The notes: generated by a model from the letters alone, not told the origin. DNA of 64,000 bases from Bacteroidota bacterium (GCA_022567305.1 JADFHF010000005.1:62001-126000), one strand, 5' to 3'. Shown: positions 26,513 through 34,930, numbered from the stretch's first letter. Program-made: numbers and translations.

Positions 26513-27379
26513 TTATGAGTAGGGCTCATTAAAGTGTGCGATAAGAAAATCAGCGAGTGAATCGACCGCCGAGGACTTTGCATCGGTCCCCCTGTACAGA
26601 ACAATGTTCGCATCGGGAATATCTGGCATGCCCTCTTCCATTCCAACGATTTGCAAGTCATCGGCTAGGGCTGATTCAGAGATCATCCCCACTCCGAGCC
26701 CAGCACGTATGGCGGCCTGCGTGGCAAGTAAAGAGTGACTAGCGAAGGCCACATCCCACCGTCTTCCAGCCTCGTCCAGCTGAGCGAGTGCCTCCTGCAA
26801 GCCGTCGCAGGGAGCATCGATTGGATCTACAATCAACGGAAGTACGTCGTATTCATCCATTTTGAAACCCTGACCGATGGCCCAATAGTACTTCTCCGTC
26901 CAGAGGTCCGTCGACGGCATGGTAGAATAAGCGCTGTTGGCCACCACCAGACAGAGTTCGTTCTTTTGGATTCGTTCGACCAACTCCCAGCTGGTCGAGA
27001 CTTCCAATTCAATTTTAATCCGGGTACAGAGCCGCCCAAAACGGGTAAGGAGTCCAACTAACGGACGAAGCGTGACCTCTTCAAGCACACCGATTCTCAC
27101 CGTGCCCGCTGCTTCGAAAACCGAGAAACGACCTATGGCTTCTTGATTTAAATCGATGATTCGGCGGGCGTATCCCATTAACATTCGCCCTGCCTCTGTC
27201 AATCTGGACTCTCGTCCGACGCGTGCGAACAACGGAGCACCGACCTGTTCTTCAAGGCGCTTCATTTGGAGACTGATAGCCGGCTGTGTTCTGAACAATT
27301 TCTCAGCTGCTTTTGTGTAGCTCCCTTGGTCTGCAATCATGATGAATGACCGCAATTGATCGATAGAGAGTGTATTCAT
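26513..27379 (-). CDS. LysR family transcriptional regulator
   Basis: This 288-residue regulator has an N-terminal winged-helix (LRSFIMIADQGSYTKAAEKLFRTQPAISLQMKRLEEQVGAPLF) and a periplasmic-binding-like effector domain. It is divergent from an EamA exporter, the usual arrangement for a LysR regulator and its target. A CTATA-N11-TATAG element lies immediately before its start codon. Effector unknown; an amino acid or metabolite exported by the EamA protein is the natural guess. Confidence 0.9.
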   Translation of the reverse strand: MNTLSIDQLRSFIMIADQGSYTKAAEKLFRTQPAISLQMKRLEEQVGAPLFARVGRESRLTEAGRMLMGYARRIIDLNQEAIGRFSVFEAAGTVRIGVLEEVTLRPLVGLLTRFGRLCTRIKIELEVSTSWELVERIQKNELCLVVANSAYSTMPSTDLWTEKYYWAIGQGFKMDEYDVLPLIVDPIDAPCDGLQEALAQLDEAGRRWDVAFASHSLLATQAAIRAGLGVGMISESALADDLQIVGMEEGMPDIPDANIVLYRGTDAKSSAVDSLADFLIAHFNEPYS

Positions 27380-27380
27380 T

Positions 27381-27446
27381 CTATATAATCTTTTCTTATA
27401 GTAATTATCAATATTATAAATGAATCTTATTTATAAATGATCCTTA
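27381..27446. promoter_or_regulatory. LysR box and direct repeats between LysR gene and EamA exporter
   Basis: Two kinds of element are seen. An inverted repeat CTATA-N11-TATAG (27381-27401) fits the T-N11-A LysR consensus. A 16-bp direct repeat, ttataaatgaatctta (27414-27429) and ttataaatgatcctta (27431-27446), differs at two positions. They fill the AT-rich divergent spacer and are probably the regulator's binding sites. Confidence 0.5.
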
Positions 27447-27491
27447 TCAGTTCTCAGAAATCACTTTTTTCACCCTGTTACTGAGACGTTT

Positions 27492-28529
27492 ATGAAGCAT
27501 CTGCGTCAACATTCGGCTAGTACCTGGAAGTTGATAGGCGCCTTTACGGCCGTCTATCTCATCTGGGGTTCGACGTATCTGGCCATCCGATTTGCCATTG
27601 AATCGATGCCACCCCTCATCATGCTTGGGGCCCGATTTGGATTTGCGGGGATCCTTCTCTATTGCGTGATGCGTGGACTCGGCGTTGAGAAGCCGGATCG
27701 AGGCATGTGGAAGAGTGGCTTTTTGATAGGCGCGCTAACCCTGGGTGTTGGAACAGGCGCCGTTGCCTGGGCCGAATTTTACATTGCGAGCGGAATAGCC
27801 GCATTGCTTGTCACCACCGTCCCGCTATGGATGGTCTTGCTTCAGTGGAAATGGAAGAAAGGACCGCGCCCAAACGCCGCGGTATTCGGAGGTCTTTTGC
27901 TCGGCGCTCTAGGAATCGTCTTGCTGGTCAACCCAGTCGACTTTGTACGCTCCGCTTCTTGGCACGAAACGCTAGCTATGGTCGCGATTTTAGTGGGTTC
28001 ATTCTCCTGGTCATTTGGGTCATTGCTCTCACGAGACGTAAGGCTGCCCAAAAGTCCTTTCATGTCTACGGCCCTTCAGATGGTCGGGGGAGGACTGTCG
28101 TTGTTGATAGCCGGGTTCGTTCGTGGGGAAGCTGCGCAGTTGGACGTGTTGGCTATCACTCGTAGCTCGTGGCTGGCACTTGGATATCTCTTTATCTTTG
28201 GGTCGATCATTGCATTCAGCTCATACGTCTGGCTGATGAAAAATGCGCCGTCCGAGAAGGTGGCTACGTATGCATACGTAAACCCGGTAGTAGCAGTGTT
28301 ACTTGGTTGGCTACTTGCTGGAGAGTTACTGAGTGGGCGAATTGTATTCGCCATGATCGTTCTGGTCTCCGCCGTGGTCGTAATCTCGCGTTATGGATCG
28401 AGAGCCTTGCAGTCACGAAAACAAGCGCCTGTCTGGTTAAGGAAAGAGAGTTGGATCTATGCTCTCGATAGACCCGCGCAAAGCCTTGATCGAAAGTCGT
28501 GGTCACACGCAAAGAATTCAGACGTTTAA
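27492..28529 (+). CDS. EamA/DMT family exporter (YedA-like)
   Basis: A ten-helix drug/metabolite transporter made of two EamA repeats. It has the typical start of the first repeat (AVYLIWGSTYLAIRFAIESMPPL) and, in the second, the conserved motif near the last helices (VNPVVAVLLGWLLAGE). The family exports amino acids and other metabolites across the inner membrane. It is 345 residues, about 40 longer than usual, because of a C-terminal cytosolic tail after RYGSRAL. It is divergent from the LysR gene. Confidence 0.88.
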   Translation: MKHLRQHSASTWKLIGAFTAVYLIWGSTYLAIRFAIESMPPLIMLGARFGFAGILLYCVMRGLGVEKPDRGMWKSGFLIGALTLGVGTGAVAWAEFYIASGIAALLVTTVPLWMVLLQWKWKKGPRPNAAVFGGLLLGALGIVLLVNPVDFVRSASWHETLAMVAILVGSFSWSFGSLLSRDVRLPKSPFMSTALQMVGGGLSLLIAGFVRGEAAQLDVLAITRSSWLALGYLFIFGSIIAFSSYVWLMKNAPSEKVATYAYVNPVVAVLLGWLLAGELLSGRIVFAMIVLVSAVVVISRYGSRALQSRKQAPVWLRKESWIYALDRPAQSLDRKSWSHAKNSDV

Positions 28530-28530
28530 C

Positions 28531-28857
28531 ATGCAGCCATTAAAAAAAGTAAATCTCGCTGAGAAGTTTGATCTCTTTCACGAAACGTGGTCACCAAAAA
28601 TCGTGGCTGAACTGAATGGTCAACAGGTAAAACTGGCTAAAGTCGAAGGCGAATTCGAATGGCATCACCACGAAGACAAAGACGAACTCTTTCTGGTCGT
28701 GAAAGGGCAACTCACGATCGGGCTCCGCGATCTTACGGCATCCGGATTCTGGTCGAGTCGGATTGGCGTGAACGATCTGGGTTATTCAGGAAATACAGCA
28801 CGGGCATCATGGGACGGGTGCCCACAGGATGCATTGGAGCACCTCGGCTTGTCTTGA
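28531..28857 (+). pseudogene. cupin protein, truncated
   Basis: The first 60 residues are a normal small cupin: an N-terminal WSPKIVAELNGQQVKLAKVEGEF strand pair and the first metal-binding motif HHHEDKDELFLVVKGQL. After KGQLTIGLRD the sequence changes abruptly. The second cupin motif (Gly-x-x-x-Pro-x-x-x-x-His) is missing and the remaining 45 residues match nothing I know. Half of the beta-barrel and one metal ligand are therefore lost. Likely a deletion fusing the N-terminal half to unrelated sequence. Confidence 0.6.
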
Positions 28858-28872
28858 ATGACCAGGCCAGAG

Positions 28873-29745
28873 TTAAATGTGTTGTAGATAACGCCAGATC
28901 GCTTTCAGTTCGAGGTCACTCATTCTCGACATTCTCGGCCACGGCATGATCTCCGAGTCGAGTATTCTACCGTCAGGCGTGGTTCCGCTTCGAAGTGTGA
29001 GTACGAAATCGTCTTCGGTCCATTCCCCTAGATTGCCTTCGGGCGAAAGGTCGGGGCCCGGCGGTGGCCCGGTGAATTCTGGCCCATGCAGAGTGGCACC
29101 GTGACACTCGCCGCATGCAACCAGGTTGACCAAGTATTCTCCGTAGGCAGCATCGACGGCAGCTTCTGGGGCTGAGTCGTGTACCGCTTCATGGTCGAGC
29201 GTTATCGCGGGCGGTTCGTACATACCCGTTCCGATGAGCAAATAAGCCATTGGCCCCAGTTCTCTCTGAGGGAGTTCGTTTTCAACTGCAGGAAGCGTCT
29301 TCAGGAAAGCAATCAAAGATTTAAGATCCTTGTCTCCGTATACCGTAAAAAATTCGGATGGCATTCCCACGAGGACTCTATCGTCCATTCCCACGCCATG
29401 TCGAATGGCTCGTTCCCAGTCAGCATCCTGATAATGTCCTCCGATTCCACCCTTTCCGGATGTGAGATTGGGTGCGGGAATCACTCCGAAGGCGGCATCA
29501 TCAATGAGTATTATTCCTTCAAATTGATCGCTGTGACACCCGGTACAACGACTCACGATATGCGCGAGGTATTCTCCCCTGACCAATTGCGATGAATCCG
29601 CGGCTATGGTACCCAATGAGTGGCCGACGTCGAACGAACCGCCGAGTTTTGACTTTCCATTCATGAATATGGTCAGTCCAATAATCAGCAGGAGCAGGAT
29701 GATGCCCCCGATAATGATTCCGATCCACTTGAGAATTCTTTTCAT
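28873..29745 (-). CDS. membrane-anchored diheme cytochrome c
   Basis: An N-terminal membrane anchor (long Ile/Leu-rich segment, residues 7-28) is followed by two cytochrome c domains, with heme motifs CTGCH and CGECH. Met residues that can act as sixth ligands occur near VGMPSEFF and IMPWPRM. It faces the periplasm and would carry electrons, resembling the cytochrome subunits of periplasmic alcohol or sorbosone dehydrogenases. No dehydrogenase gene is adjacent. Overlapping dyads lie 16 bp upstream of the start. Confidence 0.85.
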   Translation of the reverse strand: MKRILKWIGIIIGGIILLLLIIGLTIFMNGKSKLGGSFDVGHSLGTIAADSSQLVRGEYLAHIVSRCTGCHSDQFEGIILIDDAAFGVIPAPNLTSGKGGIGGHYQDADWERAIRHGVGMDDRVLVGMPSEFFTVYGDKDLKSLIAFLKTLPAVENELPQRELGPMAYLLIGTGMYEPPAITLDHEAVHDSAPEAAVDAAYGEYLVNLVACGECHGATLHGPEFTGPPPGPDLSPEGNLGEWTEDDFVLTLRSGTTPDGRILDSEIMPWPRMSRMSDLELKAIWRYLQHI

Positions 29746-29760
29746 ATCGCATTCGCAGAA

Positions 29761-29789
29761 TTAGTACTAGTTCGTACTAACGATACGAA
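29761..29789 (-). promoter_or_regulatory. two overlapping inverted repeats upstream of the diheme cytochrome gene
   Basis: TTAGTAC-N6-GTACTAA (29761-29780) and TTCGTA-N7-TACGAA (29771-29789) share their centre. Both are perfect. They lie 16-44 bp before the cytochrome start, where a repressor of the TetR or similar dimeric type would bind. No candidate regulator gene is adjacent. Confidence 0.5.
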
Positions 29790-29869
29790 ATAGTACGGAG
29801 GTCATGCCAATTTGCACGACTTGGATGAACGAGATTGAATGGGACACGGAAAAACAGGTGTAGGTCAAA

Positions 29870-30013
29870 ATGGCGGTAGAACTGAGCAAAGGGACTAGAA
29901 AGCGACTACAGATTCTCTTCCACGGGGAGGACCTTGAGCTTGCATCCGATCTTCTCGAATCTGACTGCGCCGATAATCTCCCACTTGGGATGATGCCTCG
30001 CCAACGGGTTTAG
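29870..30013 (+). pseudogene. short relic reading frame
   Basis: A 47-codon frame from ATG 29870 to TAG 30011-30013 contains KRLQILFHGEDLELASDLLES and CADNLPLG, which looks like the N-terminal part of a small cytosolic protein family I have seen but cannot name. It stops abruptly and abuts a permease remnant. Weak call. Confidence 0.3.
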
Positions 30014-30661
30014 AGCGTATCCGGTAACGGCAGAATGGGAGAAGTGGTCGGCGTAATTCGAGACTACAATTTCCTGACGCTTCGAGACGAAATGCATCCG
30101 TTGGCGCTTTTCATCGAACCGTCGTGGACCGTACTCCTTGTTAAAATTTCAACTCAGAACATCCCCAATACACTTCGTCTTCTTGAATCCAGTTGGGATG
30201 GTATCAACGCTGGCAGCCCCTTCAGCTATACTTTTCTGGACGATGATTACGCTGCGTTTTATCAAACAGAACAACGCCTCGGTCAGATTTTTGGGGGCGC
30301 GGCGCTCCTGGCTGTCCTGATCGCATGTCTCGGCCTATTCGGTCTGGCTTCGTTCACAGCCGAACAGCGCACAAAAGAGATCGGTATTCGCAAAGTCATG
30401 GGCGCCAACGTGCCTGGGCTGATCGCCATGCTCAATAAAGATTTCACGATACTCGTACTGATCGGATTTGCAATAGCCGTTCCTTTGGCGTGGTGGACCA
30501 TGACGACGTGGCTAGAAGGATTCGCGTTCCGGATCGATCTGGCCTGGTGGATTTTTGCGATAGCAGGCGGCCTCGCGCTCGTCATTGCATGGATATCGGT
30601 GAGTTTTCAGTCCCTTCGGGTTGCCACGACGAACCCCGTACATGCGCTCAGGTACGAATAA
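30014..30661 (+). pseudogene. C-terminal fragment of an FtsX-type ABC permease
   Basis: Only the last 210 residues or so of a roughly 800-residue permease remain. They comprise the end of the second periplasmic domain (GEVVGVIRDYNFLTLRDEMHPLAL), the final FtsX domain (FGLASFTAEQRTKEIGIRKVMGA) and the family C-terminus ending HALRYE. Two full-length homologues are in this window (36781-39198 and 53797-56193). The frame has no stop inside, but the first 590 residues and a start are missing, so it is a deletion relic. Confidence 0.75.
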
Positions 30662-30773
30662 AGCGATTTAGCAGTCAAATCGACGAAACCTTCAAACTGA
30701 TTCTCATTTTGTTTTAGAATCGGGCCTAAACCGGCGATAATGGTAACTGTCCAAGGTCCATCTTCCCGCTCTT

Positions 30774-31589
30774 ATGAGAGATACTTCCTCTCCACGCAGC
30801 ATATTACGCTCGATTTGGACTCGTCGACCATCCACGTCGAGGAATCGTCCTCTCCGTTCGGATCGGCCGGAATCCACGCTGCCTCGACGCACCGGGAAAG
30901 ATTCGACCAAGCCGTCCCGCCGGCCAGTCAGCTACCCGGTCACATTTGAATCCGGTTCTCTGCCACGAACATTGTTTTTTGTAGGCATCGGACTCCTCGC
31001 AGCTCACGCCATATTGTCCATCATCCACTACGAGTTCCATCGACTACCGTGGCTGTTACGACAACTCTTTGATCTCGATGAAGAGAATAATCTACCCACT
31101 TGGTATTCGAGCCTTGCTCTATTTATCGCTTCGATCTTTCTGTGGCTCTGCGCACTAGAAAAGCAGGCAACGGATGATCTGTGGAAAAGGCACTGGAAAA
31201 TCCTGGCCCTCGGATTCTTTGTTCTATCGATTGATGAAGTCGCCGGGATGCATGAGACGTTTAACAGTGTTGTAGAGATCAATTGGGCGATACCCGGCGG
31301 TCTTCTCGCAGTCGTGATCGGTTTTCTGTTTATGCCTTTCTTGCTAAGCCTCGAACGCCAAACGGCAAAGCTGTTTGTGCTTTCGGGTGTGATTTACGTC
31401 GGTGGGGCGATTGGTGTAGAGCTACTCGCGGCTCCACTTCGGGTCGACAGTCTTCAGTACTATCTGATGACGCTGTGGGAAGAAGGCATGGAGATGATTG
31501 GTGTCGTCCTTTTTCTTTACGCTTTGCTTCGTTATATGAGTGGTCAGCATAGGAATCAGCTCAAGGTTATGGCTACCGTCACGGACTAA
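30774..31589 (+). CDS. multi-pass membrane protein of unknown function
   Basis: This frame of 271 residues begins with an Arg/Ser-rich 50-residue stretch that is probably not translated; the real start may be nearer LPRTLFFVGIGLL. About six membrane segments follow, with conserved-looking charged residues between them (FFVLSIDEVAGMHETF and LWEEGMEMIGVVLF). His and Glu residues near membrane boundaries could bind metal. No family recognised. It stands alone. Confidence 0.55.
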   Translation: MRDTSSPRSILRSIWTRRPSTSRNRPLRSDRPESTLPRRTGKDSTKPSRRPVSYPVTFESGSLPRTLFFVGIGLLAAHAILSIIHYEFHRLPWLLRQLFDLDEENNLPTWYSSLALFIASIFLWLCALEKQATDDLWKRHWKILALGFFVLSIDEVAGMHETFNSVVEINWAIPGGLLAVVIGFLFMPFLLSLERQTAKLFVLSGVIYVGGAIGVELLAAPLRVDSLQYYLMTLWEEGMEMIGVVLFLYALLRYMSGQHRNQLKVMATVTD

Positions 31590-31604
31590 GCTGTCGCCCG
31601 CTGT

Positions 31605-31838
31605 TCAATCGTGAGTCTTGGCCAGCACCCACTCATCCCCCGATCGATAGATGTCCAGCGTTCCACCGCTGGTCGCAACGCGGAAACAAACACGTCGCTC
31701 TTCCTCGGCCCACCACCGGCCCTGAACCACCCACGCATCCACCAGGTTTTGCACGCGGTGCTTCTTTCCGTTCCAATGCACAACGACTGGCCATCCGCGC
31801 GTTACTTCCACTTCCACCGGTTCGAATCGACGTTTCAT
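31605..31838 (-). CDS. DUF6504 family protein
   Basis: This 77-residue basic protein has the family pattern EVEVTRGWPVVVHWNGKKHRVQNLVDAW, then GRWWAEEERRVCFRV. It resembles small DUF6504 proteins that, in actinobacteria, sit with the SOS-induced ImuB/DnaE2 translesion genes. The start at 31838 is chosen because homologues begin with the MKRRFEPVEV-type segment; upstream in-frame Met codons at 31865 and 31883 are possible. The promoter at 31879-31907 carries an SOS-box-like dyad. Function unknown; a DNA-damage link is inference. Confidence 0.65.
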   Translation of the reverse strand: MKRRFEPVEVEVTRGWPVVVHWNGKKHRVQNLVDAWVVQGRWWAEEERRVCFRVATSGGTLDIYRSGDEWVLAKTHD

Positions 31839-31877
31839 ATCCCTCGCAGCTGCAGTTCTTCTCATCCAAAGTATGTG

Positions 31878-31907
31878 CAACATATGTTCAAAGGGAGACG
31901 GTGTCAA
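31878..31907 (-). promoter_or_regulatory. promoter with LexA-box-like operator upstream of DUF6504 gene
   Basis: On the minus strand TTGACA (31902-31907), a 17-bp spacer and TATGTT (31879-31884) form a strong sigma-70-type promoter. The dyad GAACATATGTTG (31878-31889) overlaps the -10 box and matches the Gram-positive/actinobacterial SOS consensus GAAC-N4-GTTC at all but the last position. Confidence 0.55.
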
Positions 31908-31922
31908 TATGTGTATAGAATC

Positions 31923-31961
31923 GGACAATGAAAAAGGACAATGAGAAAGGACCATGAGGAA
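31923..31961 (+). repeat. 13-bp tandem repeat, three copies
   Basis: ggacaatgaaaaa, ggacaatgagaaa and ggaccatgaggaa follow one another without spacing between the divergent DUF6504 and NTF2-like genes. It may be only a slippage product, or part of the regulatory region. Confidence 0.7.
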
Positions 31962-32048
31962 GGCTGGAACATAACCGAGTCCACCTCCTACCGTGACACC
32001 ACCAACCAGAAACCAAACCACAAAACCAAACTACCGCTCCAAACGATC

Positions 32049-32531
32049 ATGAAGACAGCAGGACTCGTTCTTTTTTCAGCTCTGATCCTGACGATAACGG
32101 TGCACCCTGAACCGGTTTCAGCTCAGGACTCGGACCACGATGCAATCGTCGAAACGCTCACCACGTTTTTTGACGGTTTTGCTGAAGGCGATTCAACCAA
32201 AATGTATTCCCAGGTAGATAGCGGTGCACGACTTGTCCTTACGTTCAATGATGCGGACGGAAATCCAGGGATGCAAACATTTGGGATGGAGCAATTTGTC
32301 AGGATGATGTCCGGAGCAAGAGAACAACCCATCAAAGAGACCTTCTGGAATCCGGAAATCAGAGTCGAGGACAATCTGGCGTCGGCCTGGGTCGAATACA
32401 ATCTGTGGGTCGGCGATACGATCGACCATTGCGGAACAGACAATTTTCAACTGTTCCGAAGCGCTGACGGTTGGAAAATCATCGCGATCGCGGATACCCA
32501 GCAACGGACCGGATGCACTGCGCATTACTAA
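32049..32531 (+). CDS. secreted NTF2-like protein (DUF4440/lumazine-binding type)
   Basis: The start at 32049 gives a clean signal peptide (MKTAGLVLFSALILTITV, cleavage after VSAQ). The earlier in-frame Met only adds polar residues. The mature 138 residues form an NTF2-like cone, with helix AIVETLTTFFDGFAEGDSTKM and the final strands NFQLFRSADGWKIIAIADT. No catalytic site is evident. It is unrelated by position to the NTF2-like gene at 4219-4698. Confidence 0.75.
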   Translation: MKTAGLVLFSALILTITVHPEPVSAQDSDHDAIVETLTTFFDGFAEGDSTKMYSQVDSGARLVLTFNDADGNPGMQTFGMEQFVRMMSGAREQPIKETFWNPEIRVEDNLASAWVEYNLWVGDTIDHCGTDNFQLFRSADGWKIIAIADTQQRTGCTAHY

Positions 32532-32679
32532 TCGGCGATTTCGACCCCGAATCGGAGGTTGCACACTTTCCCGATATCATTATCACAGTTTCGTGACATC
32601 ATCTGATTCTGACTCCCGTACTTCCGTTTGAACAAGCCACAATAGGGTCCATTCCTATTGAACAAACGGGTACATAGTC

Positions 32680-33270
32680 ATGAAAGCATTAATCCAATGT
32701 ATTGAAACATTACTGATTGCAGGGCTGATCGCCATACTGATGATGGCGGGCGCGAATACTTCAAATGCCCAGCCTCGAAGAGGCGGCGGGAAGATGGTTC
32801 GCTCGAAAGTGGTCAAGAATCTACCGCGAGGACAGGCAAAGCTTCGCGCTAAAGATGAACGGTACTTCTACAATAAGGGCGTTTTTTACGGGAGATCGAA
32901 AGGTGGATATGCCATTGTTCACGCTCCGATTGGCGCCGTCATTCACAAGCTTCCCCGTAGACATAAAGTTTTCCACACGTGGAATGGAAGGTACTTTCGC
33001 CACAACGGCGTCTTTTACGTCAAGGTGAGGAAGGGATACAGAGTAGTCGCACCACCTTGGAGTCGGACTACATACCGGCGTGGTTTGGGCGTTCCCGGAG
33101 TTTACTTCGGAATGGGTTTAATGGTTCAGTATTCTCATGCCCATAAAACGTATCGTAGGGCATTTAATCATAGATTGAACCGAAAACGGCGGGTATTTCA
33201 GCACAAGCGTCGGCGAGCGAACGCGAAGAAATTCCGGGTTGCAACAAGAAGTCGTAGATGGAATAATTAG
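32680..33270 (+). CDS. DUF6515-like secreted basic protein
   Basis: The signal peptide ends around SNAQ. The mature protein is strongly basic and contains two copies of a Tyr-rich unit: RYFYNKGVFYGRSKGGYAIV followed by APIGAVIHKLP, and RYFRHNGVFYVKVRKGYRVV followed by APPW. This is the DUF6515 pattern of Bacteroidota cell-surface proteins. The last 40 residues are Arg/Lys/His-rich. Function unknown. A GC-rich hairpin follows the stop. Confidence 0.7.
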   Translation: MKALIQCIETLLIAGLIAILMMAGANTSNAQPRRGGGKMVRSKVVKNLPRGQAKLRAKDERYFYNKGVFYGRSKGGYAIVHAPIGAVIHKLPRRHKVFHTWNGRYFRHNGVFYVKVRKGYRVVAPPWSRTTYRRGLGVPGVYFGMGLMVQYSHAHKTYRRAFNHRLNRKRRVFQHKRRRANAKKFRVATRSRRWNN

Positions 33271-33295
33271 AACAGGTTGTTGTTTTATTCCTCGT

Positions 33296-33327
33296 AATCC
33301 GGCTCCTCCTCCGGGGGGAGTCGGATT
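33296..33327 (+). terminator. hairpin after the DUF6515-like gene
   Basis: AATCCGGCTCC (33296-33306) can pair with GGAGTCGGATT (33317-33327) with one G-T wobble, with a 10-nt C/G-rich loop. It lies 26 bp after the stop codon. No T-run follows, so it may be an mRNA 3'-end stabiliser or a weak terminator. Confidence 0.35.
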
Positions 33328-33463
33328 CGTTACTAATAACCGGGTCTCGTTGCGGTCTTTCGTCCTAACTTATCTTTACCCGAATCATTTCCCTGACCCG
33401 CGGATTTTTGAATCGGCGTGGCATTGACCCCAATCAAGCCCATTCGAGCACAATCAAGCTCAA

Positions 33464-34006
33464 ATGCAAATTCTGGAAACAACACGTCTCGTACTGCACC
33501 CATTCACCGATGAGGATTGCGAATTCATCCTTGAGCTCCTAAACGAGGAAGCATTTCTACGGTATGTCGGTGACAAGGGCGTTCGAACGCTCGAAGACGC
33601 GCGTACCTACATCCAAAGAGGTCCTCAAGCGAGTTACAACGAACACGGGTTTGGGCTCTATCGCGTCGATTTGAAAGAAACGGGAGAACCGATTGGAATG
33701 TGCGGACTGCTCCAACGAGATACGCTGGAATACCCTGACATGGGATTCGCCCTGCTCGAGCGCTTCTGGGGAAATGGATATGCGTCTGAATCTGCATCCG
33801 CCGTCCTGAAATTTGGAAGAAACGAACTGGCCCTTGACCGGATCGACGCGATCACATCTCCCGATAATCATCCCTCGATTGGCTTGTTAGAGAAAATTGG
33901 ATTTCAGTTCAAAAAGCGGGTCGTTCTGGCAAATGGCGAGCCGGAGGTAAAACTGTTTTCGTACGAGCACACATTGGGCAGTAACATGACCTCAAGACGC
34001 GCGTGA
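33464..34006 (+). CDS. GNAT N-acetyltransferase (RimJ/RimL-like)
   Basis: This intact 180-residue GNAT has the order typical of ribosomal-protein and small-molecule acetyltransferases: LETTRLVLHPFTDEDCEFILELLNE at the start, GMCGLLQRD, GFALLERFWGNGYASESASAVLKFG as the acetyl-CoA loop, and ITSPDNHPSIGLLEKIGFQFKKR at the end. Substrate unknown. It shows what the two broken GNAT genes elsewhere in the window once looked like. Confidence 0.9.
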   Translation: MQILETTRLVLHPFTDEDCEFILELLNEEAFLRYVGDKGVRTLEDARTYIQRGPQASYNEHGFGLYRVDLKETGEPIGMCGLLQRDTLEYPDMGFALLERFWGNGYASESASAVLKFGRNELALDRIDAITSPDNHPSIGLLEKIGFQFKKRVVLANGEPEVKLFSYEHTLGSNMTSRRA

Positions 34007-34009
34007 CCA

Positions 34010-34930
34010 TTACTCTCTTGCCGGAACCCATCTCGGGTTACTGTCCGCGGTTTCATGGTTACTCAGATTTCTTTCTCCGCTCCCGTCGATGTTGATCACG
34101 TAGACCTCGAACGCACCGTGTCTGGCCGATACGAAAGCGATCATTGATCCGTCGGGAGACCAAGCGGGAGCCAGATCGTCTTCGGCCGATTCAGTGATGC
34201 GTCGTACGTCCGATCCGTCGACTGCACTCATGATATAGATTTCAGCGTCCCCCGAGCGGGTAGAACTAAAAGCGATCTGCGAGCCATCCGGAGACCACGA
34301 CGGATACCGGTCATCCGCTTCATGTTCAGTCAACCGAACGATGTTCGTTCCGTCTGCATTCATGACGTAGACATCCATCGAGTCACTTTCCATGTTGGCC
34401 CGATTGGAGTAGAACACGATGCGGTCCTCTACCGGCGACCAAAACGGGTGACTGTCGATCGCTTCGTGATTGGAAATATTTGTCGGCTCTCCACCCTCAA
34501 GCGAGATCGTAAATATCTCCGTATTTCCGTCTTCTCCCGTTCCGTCGTAAATGATCGTTGCTCCGTCGGGTGAGAACGAGGGATCGATATTGTTGCCCGG
34601 GCCGTCGGTCACTTGCCGCTGATTCGATCCATCCCGGTCCATCACCCATATTTCCCGAAATTCAGATCTCCGGCTGACATACGCGATCATCGATCCATCC
34701 ATCGACCCCGTTGGATGGTAGTCGAGAGAGTCGTGACGCGTCAGGTTTTCGAGCCCGGATCCATCCGGATTCACCAGATAGATCTCCGAATTCCCGTCAC
34801 GCCTGGTCTGAAAAGCGATCTGATGATCGGACGAATCTGTTTGAGCCGAGTAATCCGCATTCTCACACGCCGCGAACACGACGATCAAGCCAGCTACAAT
34901 CGCACACCTGTTCATTAAAGAGTTCATCAT
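34010..34930 (-). CDS. TolB-like PD40 beta-propeller lipoprotein
   Basis: A lipoprotein signal (VVFAAC) precedes about six PD40 repeats of the kind IYLVNPDGSGLENLTRHDSLDYHP and WSPDGSQIAFSSTRSG. Together they fill 306 residues and should fold as a six-bladed propeller anchored in the periplasm. Such proteins bind peptides or sense cell-envelope partners; no enzymatic domain is attached. Its stop lies 3 bp from the convergent acetyltransferase stop. Confidence 0.85.
   Translation of the reverse strand: MMNSLMNRCAIVAGLIVVFAACENADYSAQTDSSDHQIAFQTRRDGNSEIYLVNPDGSGLENLTRHDSLDYHPTGSMDGSMIAYVSRRSEFREIWVMDRDGSNQRQVTDGPGNNIDPSFSPDGATIIYDGTGEDGNTEIFTISLEGGEPTNISNHEAIDSHPFWSPVEDRIVFYSNRANMESDSMDVYVMNADGTNIVRLTEHEADDRYPSWSPDGSQIAFSSTRSGDAEIYIMSAVDGSDVRRITESAEDDLAPAWSPDGSMIAFVSARHGAFEVYVINIDGSGERNLSNHETADSNPRWVPARE

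Noticed and set aside
26294-26518. 74-codon frame as a new gene
   Set aside because: Looks protein-like at its end, but lacks a family match and upstream context; kept only as an unassigned relic.
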